Shown here: positions 1 to 6,017 of the stretch, one piece after another | How positions within the stretch are numbered: the stretch's first letter is position 1 | Layout of the letters: every line of letters starts with the position of its first letter | Source of the DNA: a virus | IMG/VR virus record: IMGVR_UViG_3300003203_000004 | Span: 296 to 22,820 of that record | Direction: 5' to 3' (one strand) | Length of the DNA: 22,525 bases | The notes under the pieces: generated by a model | Seen by the model: the letters and a program-made list of their open reading frames with translations, nothing else | Databases searched by the model: none | What the model was told of the DNA's origin: nothing | Position numbers and translations under genes: made by a program

Positions 1-687
1 GTCGGACTGTGGGAAGAGGACGAACGCGAAGGTGTGCGCGGCTACCAGTTCCACGACTGGGCCGAGTACCAGCGCCAGAGGGCTGCGTTCGAGGACGACA
101 AGCGCAAGGCGCGGGAACGCATGGCGCGCCGACGTTCGCCGAATGTTCGTGCGAACAGAACTGTGGACAACTCTGTGGATCACCCCGGTTCTGAATCACC
201 GCAGAGTCACCGCAGACTCATCGCAGACTCACAGGCGAATCACCGCGTGATCGAAAACAAGCCTGTGGATAACTCCACTAGCAGCGGCAACGGCTCTGTG
301 TTCGCCCGAACAGAACACGTTGGTACGAATCGTGTTCACCCCCCATCCTCACCCTCACCCTCACCCTCACCCAGTGGTTACGCAGGGCAGGGGGGTTCGG
401 CTGCCGTAGGCGCGAGCGAACCCCCACCCCCACGCTGCCCCCAACACCTCAACGACGACGCGCCCGGCCCATGCGGCAAGTGCGCCGACGCGCGCCGCGC
501 CAACCAGCGCTGGCACGCCGACCAGGAAGCCCGCCGCCTCGAGCTGGCGGCCGCGCTTGACGCTGCCCGCCTCGACCCCCGCCAGCGATGCGAGCACGGC
601 ACCGACGGCGGCCGCTACGTCCGGCCCGACACGGGCACCTCGCCGTGCGCGCTGTGCCGCGCCGAGTCCACACGGGACACCGCATGA
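1..687 (+). CDS. Phage replication protein, C-terminal part (5' end outside window)
   Basis: The frame is open from base 1, so the true start lies upstream. The first visible residues (GLWEEDEREGVRGYQFHDW, then AEYQRQRAAFEDDKRKARERMARRR) match the junction seen in actinophage replication initiator-like proteins, where a winged-helix region ending in a 'LW...GY.FHDWxEYQ' stretch leads into a basic segment. A low-complexity Ser/Pro/Asn linker follows (about residues 45-135, including four Ser-Pro units), then two Cys/His clusters: CPQH with a later CGKC, and CEHG with a later CALC, plausibly zinc-binding. The stop overlaps the next ATG by four bases. Family knowledge suggests origin recognition or helicase loading; the DNA-binding domain itself is outside the window, so the role is inferred. 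The linker DNA has iteron-like repeats. Confidence 0.6.
   Translation, partial: VGLWEEDEREGVRGYQFHDWAEYQRQRAAFEDDKRKARERMARRRSPNVRANRTVDNSVDHPGSESPQSHRRLIADSQANHRVIENKPVDNSTSSGNGSVFARTEHVGTNRVHPPSSPSPSPSPSGYAGQGGSAAVGASEPPPPRCPQHLNDDAPGPCGKCADARRANQRWHADQEARRLELAAALDAARLDPRQRCEHGTDGGRYVRPDTGTSPCALCRAESTRDTA
134..316. other. Candidate replication origin inside the replication gene
   Basis: This stretch holds an unusual density of repeats. Three nonamers lie in one orientation: TGTGGACAA (162-170; reverse complement TTGTCCACA, the actinobacterial DnaA-box form), TGTGGATCA (174-182) and TGTGGATAA (264-272; reverse complement TTATCCACA, the classical DnaA box). Between them are three tandem 11-bp repeats (200-232). 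A 17-bp element GTTCG-NN-CGAACAGAAC occurs at 145-161 and 300-316, with a related GTTCGCCGAA at 134-143. The local sequence looks richer in A/T than the flanks. Lambda-type phages keep iterons inside the initiator gene, so this is a reasoned origin candidate; no function is shown by sequence alone. Confidence 0.5.
200..232 (+). repeat. Three tandem 11-bp repeats (iteron-like)
   Basis: CGCAGAGTCAC (200-210), CGCAGACTCAT (211-221) and CGCAGACTCAC (222-232) sit head to tail with one or two mismatches. The unit is 11 bp, about one helical turn, and not a multiple of three, so the repeat is not explained by a protein repeat even though it lies inside a coding region. Confidence 0.7.
348..372 (+). 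repeat. Short tandem CTCACC hexamer repeat
   Basis: About four copies of a CTCACC hexamer encode alternating Ser-Pro in the linker of the replication protein. The period is a multiple of three and in frame, so it is most simply a flexible protein linker. Confidence 0.75.
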
Positions 688-1094
688 CCCGCCGCGAGAA
701 GAGCCTCGACAAGCCCGTCGTCAACCTGCCCCCGGCGCACTGCCCGTACAAGCCCGGCGACTGGGTCCGCGTCCACGGCATCTGGAACCCGCACTCACCC
801 ACCCGCCGATGGGGCTGGCGCGGCTTCGTCCTCGGCCACGTGGGCGGCACGATCCTCACCGGACTCACCGACGACGGGTTCGAATGGTGGGAGGAGTGGG
901 GAGGCCTCGAACCCGACAGGCCGCGGCCGCGCGGTGTGTTCGACGTCTGCACCTGCTGCCCAAGGGCGGTCCTCGACGACCAGCCGGCCCTGTTCCAGGT
1001 CACCACCGGACCGTCACCCATCCGGCGCGGCGACCAGGTGTGGTGGCGCCAGCAGTACGGCCTACCGACCGCCGACCTGTTCGGACCGGACTGA
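684..1094 (+). CDS. Hypothetical phage protein, 136 aa
   Basis: The ATG overlaps the preceding stop as ATGA, the pattern used throughout this early cluster, which fixes the start against longer in-frame options upstream. The protein starts MTRREKSLDK. It has a tryptophan-rich beta-looking core (PYKPGDWVRVHGIW, then GWRGFVLGHVGG and GFEWWEEWGG) suggesting a small SH3-like barrel, followed by a CTCC cluster and a second GDQVWWRQQYG stretch. The function is unknown. Neighbours are replication and recombination genes, so an early accessory DNA-metabolism or host-takeover role is possible but unsupported. Confidence 0.7.
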   Translation: MTRREKSLDKPVVNLPPAHCPYKPGDWVRVHGIWNPHSPTRRWGWRGFVLGHVGGTILTGLTDDGFEWWEEWGGLEPDRPRPRGVFDVCTCCPRAVLDDQPALFQVTTGPSPIRRGDQVWWRQQYGLPTADLFGPD

Positions 1095-1324
1095 TGAGCC
1101 GCCGCCCCAAGCACCGCGGCGCGCGGATCCCCGGCCTGTTCGGCTTCAACGACGGCAAGCCCACCGAGCAGCTCGACGAGATACCCGACAACCCCCGGCT
1201 CCGCCCCTGCACCTGGTGCCACGCCGACATCGGCGAACCCTGCACCCGCCGCAGCCGCAACGGCACCCGCATCCCCATCCACGGCTACCACGACACCCGC
1301 AAGAGTCCACAGGAGACACCATGA
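1094..1324 (+). CDS. Small phage zinc-finger protein, 76 aa
   Basis: It starts at an ATGA overlap with the previous stop and ends in another ATGA overlap. The C-terminal half carries C-T-W-C, then GEPC, then an IHGYHDTR tail. This Cys-x2-Cys ... Gly-x-Pro-Cys ... His ... His-x2-Arg layout is typical of short zinc-finger proteins common in actinophage early regions, many of which are presumed nucleic-acid binders. The N-terminal half is basic then Gly/Phe-rich. Exact role is unknown. Confidence 0.7.
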   Translation: MSRRPKHRGARIPGLFGFNDGKPTEQLDEIPDNPRLRPCTWCHADIGEPCTRRSRNGTRIPIHGYHDTRKSPQETP

Positions 1325-1557
1325 CCGGACCAGAGCACTACCGCGAAGCCGAGGAACTTCTCGACTCCGCACGCGACAACTTCAACGAGGGCGACGAACA
1401 GCGCGCCATGTACCTCGCCGCGCTGGCGCAGGTGCATGCCACGCTCGCGCACACCGCCGCCACCGCACTCGGCAACTGCAACGACATGCAGGTCGTCGAC
1501 ACCCGCGCCTGGCACGCCATCGCCAGCGAAGCCGCGACCGAGACGACGCCGCGATGA
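1321..1557 (+). CDS. Small helical phage protein, 78 aa
   Basis: It begins MTGPEHYREAEELL and is predicted to be almost all helical, with a tetratricopeptide-like pattern of small and acidic residues (AEELLDSARDNFNEGDEQ, then AMYLAALAQVHATLAHTAATAL). Proteins beginning MTGPEHYR are very common and uncharacterised in actinophages and actinobacterial mobile elements. Both ends use 4-base overlaps, so it is translationally coupled to its neighbours. No function is assigned. Confidence 0.7.
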   Translation: MTGPEHYREAEELLDSARDNFNEGDEQRAMYLAALAQVHATLAHTAATALGNCNDMQVVDTRAWHAIASEAATETTPR

Positions 1558-1784
1558 GCCCCATCCGCGTGACCGTCGCTGATGACATCGCCCTCGCCAT
1601 CGCCACCCTCGACAGCGCCACCGCAACCGCCTACAACGCCCTCCGCGACCTCGGCCTCACCCCCGAAGCCACCAAAGACGCCCTCACCGTCCACGTCTCC
1701 GACACGCTCACGGCCTGCCAGGCCAACCGCGAAGAGCTGCCCGCCGACGAGGACGACGACACCGGAGGAGTCCGCACCCGATGA
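1554..1784 (+). CDS. Hypothetical small acidic protein, 76 aa
   Basis: The ATG overlaps the previous stop and the TGA overlaps the rusA start. The sequence is helical in character, with an Ala/Thr-rich middle and an acidic tail (ADEDDDTGG). I recognise no family. Its place directly before rusA, in the same coupled run, suggests early expression. Confidence 0.6.
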   Translation: MSPIRVTVADDIALAIATLDSATATAYNALRDLGLTPEATKDALTVHVSDTLTACQANREELPADEDDDTGGVRTR

Positions 1785-2347
1785 CCACACAGGACCCCAC
1801 CCAGTCGTACCTGTGCCTGCTCGACGAGAGCAACGACACGGAGGCCTTCGCCGCCCTACCCGAGTGCATCGCCTGCGACGGCACCGGAAAGGACGCCCCC
1901 GCCGACTTCTGGGCCCCAGCCGCTCCACCGCTGATCGTGTACGTCGCCGGCCGCCCCGCCCCGCAAGGCAGCAAACGCGGCTTCGTCAACAAGACCACCG
2001 GCAAGGTCGCCATGGTCGAGATGTCCAAGAGGGTCAGGCCCTGGCGCGAAGACGTCCGCCAGGCCCTCCTCGAGGACGGCCGCGCCCGCGTCCACTTCGC
2101 CGGCGCCGTCCGCATCCAGCTCGAGTTCGTCATGCCGCGGCCCAAGGGCATGCCCAAGACCAGGGCCACGCCGCCCCACACCAAGCAGCCCGACGTCGAC
2201 AAGCTCGCCAGATCAACACTCGACGCCATCACCTCCGCCGGTGTCCTCGTCGACGACCGTCACGTCGTCGCCCTCCACGCCACCAAACGCACCGCCGAAC
2301 TCACCGAGCAGCCCGGCTGCCGCATCACCATCCGGGACGCACCATGA
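1781..2347 (+). CDS. rusA: RusA-type Holliday-junction resolvase, 188 aa
   Basis: RusA enzymes cut four-way DNA junctions as Mg-dependent dimers and in phages resolve replication or recombination intermediates before packaging. Family marks visible here are the N-terminal beta strand with a GRPAPQGSKR turn (residues 58-66), a basic 'MPRPKGMPKTRA' strand-loop, the metal-binding core QPDVDKLARSTLDAI (Asp138, Asp140, Lys141, Asp148) and the GVLVDDRHV segment (Asp158, Asp159). The first 50 residues are an extra N-terminal extension with a single CxxC (PECIACDGTG) not needed by standard RusA, which is usually about 120-140 aa. The ATGA overlap supports the early start, though initiation further in cannot be excluded. 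Confidence 0.88.
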   Translation: MTTQDPTQSYLCLLDESNDTEAFAALPECIACDGTGKDAPADFWAPAAPPLIVYVAGRPAPQGSKRGFVNKTTGKVAMVEMSKRVRPWREDVRQALLEDGRARVHFAGAVRIQLEFVMPRPKGMPKTRATPPHTKQPDVDKLARSTLDAITSAGVLVDDRHVVALHATKRTAELTEQPGCRITIRDAP

Positions 2348-2499
2348 GCTACGACCCAAACGACCGAGCCTGCCCGAAAAGGCAATGTCGCGGATGGACA
2401 CCGCACAACCGGGTCCGCCACTTCACCCCGGCATGGCTCGCCGAGGCGTACTGGACCATCAGGCTCACGCTGCGGAGCTGGAGGTCAAACCGACCATGA
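2344..2499 (+). CDS. Hypothetical basic protein, 51 aa
   Basis: This very short gene uses ATGA overlaps at both ends. The product begins MSYDPNDRACPKRQCRGW and is rich in Arg and Trp, with CPKRQC as a possible half metal site and an amphipathic, aromatic second half (PAWLAEAYWTIRLTLRSW). Similar tiny 'CPK.QCRGWTPHNRVRH' proteins occur in actinophages without known function. Confidence 0.6.
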   Translation: MSYDPNDRACPKRQCRGWTPHNRVRHFTPAWLAEAYWTIRLTLRSWRSNRP

Positions 2500-2687
2500 C
2501 CGATCTCGACCAGCTGCTCGCACACATCGACACCACCATCGACGAGTGCGACGCCAGCACACTCCCGGCCCTGCCGGCCGAGCCCGTTGACGAGCAGCCG
2601 TCAGAACTGATCGCCGCACCACCCAACGCACCAATCGAGCACCGATCACGCCTGATCAGATGGCTCCTCGGCGGAGCTCCACCGTGA
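2496..2687 (+). CDS. Hypothetical small protein, 63 aa
   Basis: ATGA overlap at the start and GTGA overlap at the end embed it in the coupled early cluster. The N-terminal third (MTDLDQLLAHIDTTIDECDA) is a likely amphipathic helix; the rest is Pro/Glu-rich and ends in a short basic-hydrophobic tail (RLIRWLLGGAPP). No recognised family. Confidence 0.55.
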   Translation: MTDLDQLLAHIDTTIDECDASTLPALPAEPVDEQPSELIAAPPNAPIEHRSRLIRWLLGGAPP

Positions 2688-3004
2688 GCAAGGCTTGGTC
2701 CAACGGCAGCACCCGACGATGGCGCACCTCCCGCGCCACCATCCTCGACCGCGACGGCCACCGCTGCCGCATGGGCGACCCCACTCACCCCATCGGCAAG
2801 ACCCAACCCCGCAGCACGAAGTGCGAATGGGCCGACACCCACACCGGACCACGCAGACCACTCCACGTCCACCACACCCAAGGCCGAGCCACCACCGGCG
2901 ACGACCCCCGCTACATGGTCACCAGCTGCGGCCCCTGCAACCTCGCCGCCGGCGACCCCACCACCCAGCCCGACCCAGCACCCACACCCCGAACCAGGTG
3001 GTGA
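2684..3004 (+). CDS. HNH endonuclease, 106 aa
   Basis: The protein begins SKAWSNGSTRRWRTSRATILDRDGHRCRM, the usual N-terminus of phage HNH nucleases. The zinc/HNH core follows: Cys28 and Cys47, the HVHHTQG strand (His61-His64), then CGPCNLAAGD with Cys82, Cys85 and Asn86. The first Cys pair is spread over 19 residues rather than a tight CxxC, which is unusual. GTG 2684 overlaps the previous stop (GTGA) and is preferred to an ATG eight codons upstream. In many HK97-like cos phages an HNH protein next to the terminase genes is needed for cos cleavage and packaging; its position 1.3 kb before terL fits that role, which is inferred. Confidence 0.85.
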   Translation: MSKAWSNGSTRRWRTSRATILDRDGHRCRMGDPTHPIGKTQPRSTKCEWADTHTGPRRPLHVHHTQGRATTGDDPRYMVTSCGPCNLAAGDPTTQPDPAPTPRTRW

Positions 3005-3006
3005 CC

Positions 3007-3261
3007 ATGCAAGACCCCATGCCTAACACCCAGCACGGCTACCCGCCACACCTGGCCACCGAGATCAGGCACCTGCTCGACCGCGGCGAACGGTACGTCC
3101 TCGTGCCCACACCAGTCGGCAACCGAGCCCTCACCGTGCACACCATGGGCATGCCACCACGCGGCGTGCCCTGGACAGGCCAGCCCTACGGCTACACCTG
3201 GCCCGTCGCGTACGACGACGAAGGCAGCTGGGTCGCAGGCGACACAATCGCAACGCCCTGA
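3007..3261 (+). CDS. Hypothetical phage protein, 84 aa
   Basis: ATG 3007 has an AGGTGG ribosome site five bases upstream; an in-frame GTG at 3001 that overlaps the HNH stop is an alternative two codons longer. The sequence reads as a small beta-rich protein: a helical start (PPHLATEIRHLLDRGERY), a VLVPTPVGNRALTVHTMG hairpin and an aromatic GYTWPVAYDDEGSW stretch. It is the last gene of the early coupled cluster. Function is unknown. Confidence 0.65.
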   Translation: MQDPMPNTQHGYPPHLATEIRHLLDRGERYVLVPTPVGNRALTVHTMGMPPRGVPWTGQPYGYTWPVAYDDEGSWVAGDTIATP

Positions 3262-3403
3262 CCAGCGGAAACGTCCGTCCACACAGTACAACCCCCTGAC
3301 CTGCGTTTTTTCCCAACCTCAGTTGCCCCGGACACCCACGTCCCTGTGTCCTCTCTCTCCCCGCGAGTTGGCGCGCGTTCACCGAAAAGGCAGGATCGAC
3401 CCC
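3262..3403. other. Intergenic gap, candidate cos region
   Basis: This 142-bp gap is the first non-coding stretch after a run of overlapping genes and separates the early cluster from the packaging region. It contains CCCCCTGACCTGCG followed by a six-T tract (3305-3310 area), then CCCAACCTCAGTTGCCCCGG, and a pyrimidine-rich segment before the next gene. No stable stem precedes the T tract. The location between an HNH gene and terminase fits a cos site in HK97-like phages, but no cleavage signal can be proved by eye. Confidence 0.3.
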
Positions 3404-3553
3404 ATGAGGTACTGGATCGTGGTCACGATGTGCCGGCTGCTGCGGCACCCGGCCCGACGGACGGAGTACGCGGGGGGCACAGCGTGGACCAGGTGCCCGT
3501 GCGGCTACATCGAGATCTCCGATCGTGCGTTCAACTCGGAGCGGCGACCATGA
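3404..3553 (+). CDS. Hypothetical small Cys protein, 49 aa
   Basis: ATG 3404 follows a purine-rich AGGCAGGA stretch about seven bases upstream and is preferred over an upstream in-frame ATG at 3323 in the gap. The product has a hydrophobic start (MRYWIVVTMCRLL) and a CPCG turn, resembling the tiny zinc-ribbon-like proteins often found before actinophage terminase genes. The stop overlaps the next ATG by four bases. Confidence 0.55.
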   Translation: MRYWIVVTMCRLLRHPARRTEYAGGTAWTRCPCGYIEISDRAFNSERRP

Positions 3554-3818
3554 CCAACGCTGGCGAAGGGTTCCTGCACCACCTGAGGGCCAACCCGACC
3601 CTGCTGGACCCGGCCCCGATCGACCAGGACGAGTGGGCAGCGGCCATGGATCGCAGGATCCGGGACGAGGTGCACTCGTGCCTGAGGTGCGGCGAGCGTG
3701 CCAGGGTGGCCCTCATCGCCGAGGCGCCCGACCGTCCTGGTTCCTGGATCTCTGCCACGGCTGCCGCCACTGGTTGGCTGAGCAGATGGCCGACGCGGCA
3801 GAGGAGTGGCGGCCGTGA
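3550..3818 (+). pseudogene. Zinc-ribbon protein gene interrupted by a -1 frameshift
   Basis: From ATG 3550 the frame reads a 60-residue protein ending in HSCLRCGERARVALIAEAP, the first CxxC half of a small zinc ribbon. The matching second half, WFLDLCHGCRHWLAEQMADAAEEWRP, is present immediately downstream but one base back, ending at TGA 3816-3818, which overlaps the next gene's GTG. The switch falls around 3725-3745, near a CCC run. Without it the first frame runs on into unrelated sequence to 4188, through the next gene and the palindromes. A single-base deletion or a sequencing error is the simplest reading; no canonical slippery heptamer is visible, so programmed frameshifting is less likely. 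Confidence 0.7.
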
Positions 3819-4006
3819 GCGGTCCGATCGCCGAGCTGCTCGACGCCGTCCGTCAGGCAGACGACTTCAAGCAGCAGCAGCTCGCCGTGTCGTGGCCGGA
3901 GCTAGCGGCGGCGGTCGCCGGCGTGATCGAGGGCATGACCGATCAGGACGCGCCGCGGTGCTGGTGGCCCGGCGAGGATGGCACCTCGACTATGGTCGAG
4001 GTCTGA
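3815..4006 (+). CDS. Hypothetical small protein, 63 aa
   Basis: GTG 3815 overlaps the stop of the second half of the preceding frameshifted gene, which itself supports that frame being the real one. An in-frame ATG at 3806 is the alternative. The product is mainly helical (PIAELLDAVRQADDFKQQQLAVSWPELAAAVAGVIEGM) with a CWWPGEDGTSTMVEV tail. The first 20-bp palindrome overlaps its last codons. No recognised family. Confidence 0.6.
   Translation: MSGPIAELLDAVRQADDFKQQQLAVSWPELAAAVAGVIEGMTDQDAPRCWWPGEDGTSTMVEV
3983..4002. promoter_or_regulatory. 20-bp palindromic operator, site 1
   Basis: ACCTCGACTATGGTCGAGGT is a perfect inverted repeat with 8-bp arms and a 4-bp centre. It sits at the end of the preceding small gene, 25 bp (start to start) before a second copy, upstream of the terminase genes. 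Such a symmetric 20-bp element suggests a dimeric DNA-binding regulator. Confidence 0.65.
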
Positions 4007-4007
4007 A

Positions 4008-4027
4008 ACCTCCAGCATGGTCGAGGT
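4008..4027. promoter_or_regulatory. 20-bp palindromic operator, site 2
   Basis: ACCTCCAGCATGGTCGAGGT shares 17 of 20 positions with site 1 and keeps the full right arm. It ends seven bases before a likely -10 element for the small terminase gene, so a bound protein would contact or block RNA polymerase. Confidence 0.65.
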
Positions 4028-4033
4028 GCGTGC

Positions 4034-4046
4034 GATACTCGCGCTG
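4034..4046 (+). promoter_or_regulatory. Probable promoter -10 with leaderless start for terS
   Basis: TGCGATACT (4031-4039) is an extended -10 of the TGN-form with hexamer GATACT at 4034-4039. The terS GTG begins seven bases after it, the spacing at which transcription would start on or next to the start codon; no ribosome site precedes that GTG. This matches the leaderless arrangement common in actinobacteria. The -35 region is weak and lies within operator site 2. Confidence 0.5.
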
Positions 4047-4414
4047 TGGCAAGTGCTTCGCCCCGTCGGCCGCTCTCGGTGCTCAACGCGCTAACGCGGG
4101 CACTGAAGCACGTCCAGACCGGACCGGAGCACGCCCCGACCGTCGCACTGGCCAAGCGATACGCCGCGGCGCTCGACGAAGACCCTGACCGGCTGGCCCG
4201 TCTCGGCCGCCCGTTCCTCGCCGTGCTCGTCGAGCTGCGCATGACGCCGAAGGCTCGCGCCGGCGTGCTGATCGGCGACCCGCTCGACGACGACCCCGGC
4301 GCGCCGCTCCCGCAGGAAGGGGGTGGCAACGGTGACGGCAACGGCCGAGACGAGGTCGCCCAGCAACGAGCGCGACGTGATCGTCGGCAGCACCACACCG
4401 CGGCTATGGACTAA
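4046..4414 (+). CDS. terS: Terminase small subunit, 122 aa
   Basis: The small subunit binds phage DNA at the packaging site and hands it to the large subunit. The visible pattern, a helical 'LNALTRALKHV', then 'VALAKRYAAALDEDPD', then 'LGRPFLAVLVELRMTPKARAGV', matches the actinophage-type TerS family, and the gene directly precedes terL as expected. The start is GTG, with no ribosome site but a -10 element just upstream, suggesting a leaderless message. The last 30 residues are Gly/Asp then Arg/His-rich and overlap the terL start by about 80 bases, a larger overlap than elsewhere in the window. Confidence 0.75.
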   Translation: MASASPRRPLSVLNALTRALKHVQTGPEHAPTVALAKRYAAALDEDPDRLARLGRPFLAVLVELRMTPKARAGVLIGDPLDDDPGAPLPQEGGGNGDGNGRDEVAQQRARRDRRQHHTAAMD

Positions 4415-6008
4415 GCCGCTCGTCACCGGGCCGCCTGGCCCGTGCGGGTGCGGGTGCGCGCTCACCGAGGAAACCAGCTACGGGTTCGACGTCGTGCGGT
4501 TCGCGGCCCGGACGCTGCGGACCCCGCTCGACCCGTGGCAGCGGTGGGTGGCCATCCACGGCGGCGAGCTGTTGCCGGACGGCCGGCCGCGGTTCCGGCG
4601 GCTGCTGATCCTCGTGGCCCGGCAGAACGGGAAGACGCACCTGCTGGTCGTGCTCACCCTGTGGTGGATGTTCGTCGAGTGCGTGGCCATGGTCCTCGGC
4701 ACCAGCACGAAGCTTGAATACGCCGCCGAGTCGTGGCGCAAGGCTTGCAAGCTCGCGCGCCGCTCTCCGGACCTGGCCAAGGAGATCAGCCACCGCCGTG
4801 CGATCCGCAGGGCCAACGGCGAACAGGAGCTGTGGCGGGCCGACGAGGACGAGCTGGCGCTCGAAGAGGGGTCGCGGTACAAGATCGCGGCCAGCAATGA
4901 GGAGGGTGGGCGGTCGCTGACCGTCGACCGCCTGGTGCTCGACGAGCTGCGCCACCACTACGACTACAGCGCCTACGACGCGTCGGTGCCTACGACGAAC
5001 GCCGTGCCGCACGCGCAGGTGTGGGCCATCTCGAACGCCGGGTCCGCGCGGTCGGTGGTGCTCAACTCGCTGCGGGCCGACGCGCTCGCGTTCATCACCA
5101 CCGGTGAGGGCGACGAGCGGCTCGGCCTGTTCGAGTACTCGGCGCCGGACGGCTCATCGCCGACGGACCCGCGCGCGCTGGCCATGGCCAACCCGAACCT
5201 GAACCACCCGTCGGGGCGCAACCCGCTCGACGCGCTGATTGGCGAGGCCATCACCGCGATGCGCGAGGGCGGCACGAAGCTGCAGGGCTTCAAGACCGAG
5301 GCCATGTGCATGTCGGTGAAGACGATGGACCCGGCTGTCACTCCCGAGTCGTGGAAGCGGTGCGAGGACGTCGGCGACCTGGAGGCGCTGCGGGATCGGG
5401 TCGTGCTGTTCGTGGACATCTCGCTGGACGGGCAGCATGCGTCGCTCGTCGCTGGCGCGGTGATCCCGGCCGAGCTGGACGAGCGTGGGGTGGTGCCGCC
5501 GGCGCCGGCCGAGTTGGGCGAGGACGAGGAGCCGCTGCTGCTGCCGGCCGAGCGGGTCCGGATCGACGTCGTGAAGGCGTGGTCCGGTCCGGACTGCACT
5601 ATCCAGCTCCGGCGCGAGCTGCGGAGCGAGGTTGTGAGGGTGCGGCCGCGGGCGCTGGGCTGGTTCCCGAACGGGCCGGCTGCCGAGATCGCGACCGAGC
5701 TGGCCGCCGACGAGGAAGCCGCGTGGCCGCCGGCGGGGGTCGAGATCGTCGAGGTCCGCAAGGATCTGGCCGCGGTGTGCATGGGGTTCGCCGGTCAGGC
5801 CAAGGCGGGCCAGATCGCGCAGCCCAACGACCCGATGATCAATGCTCACGTGCTCGGTGCTGAGAAGTCGTACCGGGGTTCGACGTGGGTGTTCGTCCGT
5901 AAGGGCGCCGGGCACTGCGATGGCGCGTACGCGGCCGCCGGCGTCGTTCACCTGGCGCGCACGTTGCCGCCGCCACCGAAGCCGTTGCCCCGTTCGAAGG
6001 TCATCTAG
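4332..6008 (+). CDS. terL: Terminase large subunit, 558 aa
   Basis: TerL is the ATP-driven motor and nuclease that packages DNA into the prohead. Residue VARQNGKT (about 95-102) is the HK97-group Walker A, RLVLDE (200-205) the Walker B with catalytic Glu, and GTSTKLEYA the downstream coupling segment. The C-terminal RNase-H-like nuclease begins with VVLFVDISLDGQHASLVAG and ends with an acidic HCDGAYAAAGVVHLA helix. The N-terminal CGCGCALTEETSYGFDVVRFA block is typical of this family in actinophages. GTG 4332 has AGGAAGGGG about nine bases upstream; GTG 4323 in the same frame would place it too close. Length is normal for the family. Confidence 0.93.
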   Translation: MTATAETRSPSNERDVIVGSTTPRLWTKPLVTGPPGPCGCGCALTEETSYGFDVVRFAARTLRTPLDPWQRWVAIHGGELLPDGRPRFRRLLILVARQNGKTHLLVVLTLWWMFVECVAMVLGTSTKLEYAAESWRKACKLARRSPDLAKEISHRRAIRRANGEQELWRADEDELALEEGSRYKIAASNEEGGRSLTVDRLVLDELRHHYDYSAYDASVPTTNAVPHAQVWAISNAGSARSVVLNSLRADALAFITTGEGDERLGLFEYSAPDGSSPTDPRALAMANPNLNHPSGRNPLDALIGEAITAMREGGTKLQGFKTEAMCMSVKTMDPAVTPESWKRCEDVGDLEALRDRVVLFVDISLDGQHASLVAGAVIPAELDERGVVPPAPAELGEDEEPLLLPAERVRIDVVKAWSGPDCTIQLRRELRSEVVRVRPRALGWFPNGPAAEIATELAADEEAAWPPAGVEIVEVRKDLAAVCMGFAGQAKAGQIAQPNDPMINAHVLGAEKSYRGSTWVFVRKGAGHCDGAYAAAGVVHLARTLPPPPKPLPRSKVI

Positions 6009-6017
6009 GAGGAGATC

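Noticed and set aside
870-900. GGGTTCGAAT resembling a tRNA T-arm
   Set aside because: It lies in a coding gene and no acceptor, D or anticodon arms can be folded around it. No tRNA gene was seen elsewhere in the window.
557-1093. Long upstream extension of the 76-aa zinc-finger gene
   Set aside because: The extension is an Arg/Pro shadow of the preceding gene; the ATGA overlap at 1094 fits the cluster.
3295-3315. Six-T tract after the early cluster as an intrinsic terminator
   Set aside because: No stable stem was found immediately before the T run.
3550-4188. One 213-codon protein reading straight on from ATG 3550
   Set aside because: After residue ~60 the sequence turns into basic shadow sequence and runs through a coupled gene and two operators; the true zinc-ribbon ending is in the other frame.
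5740-5760. GTCGAGGT inside terL as a fourth operator copy
   Set aside because: The left ACCTC arm is missing and the sequence is ordinary coding DNA.
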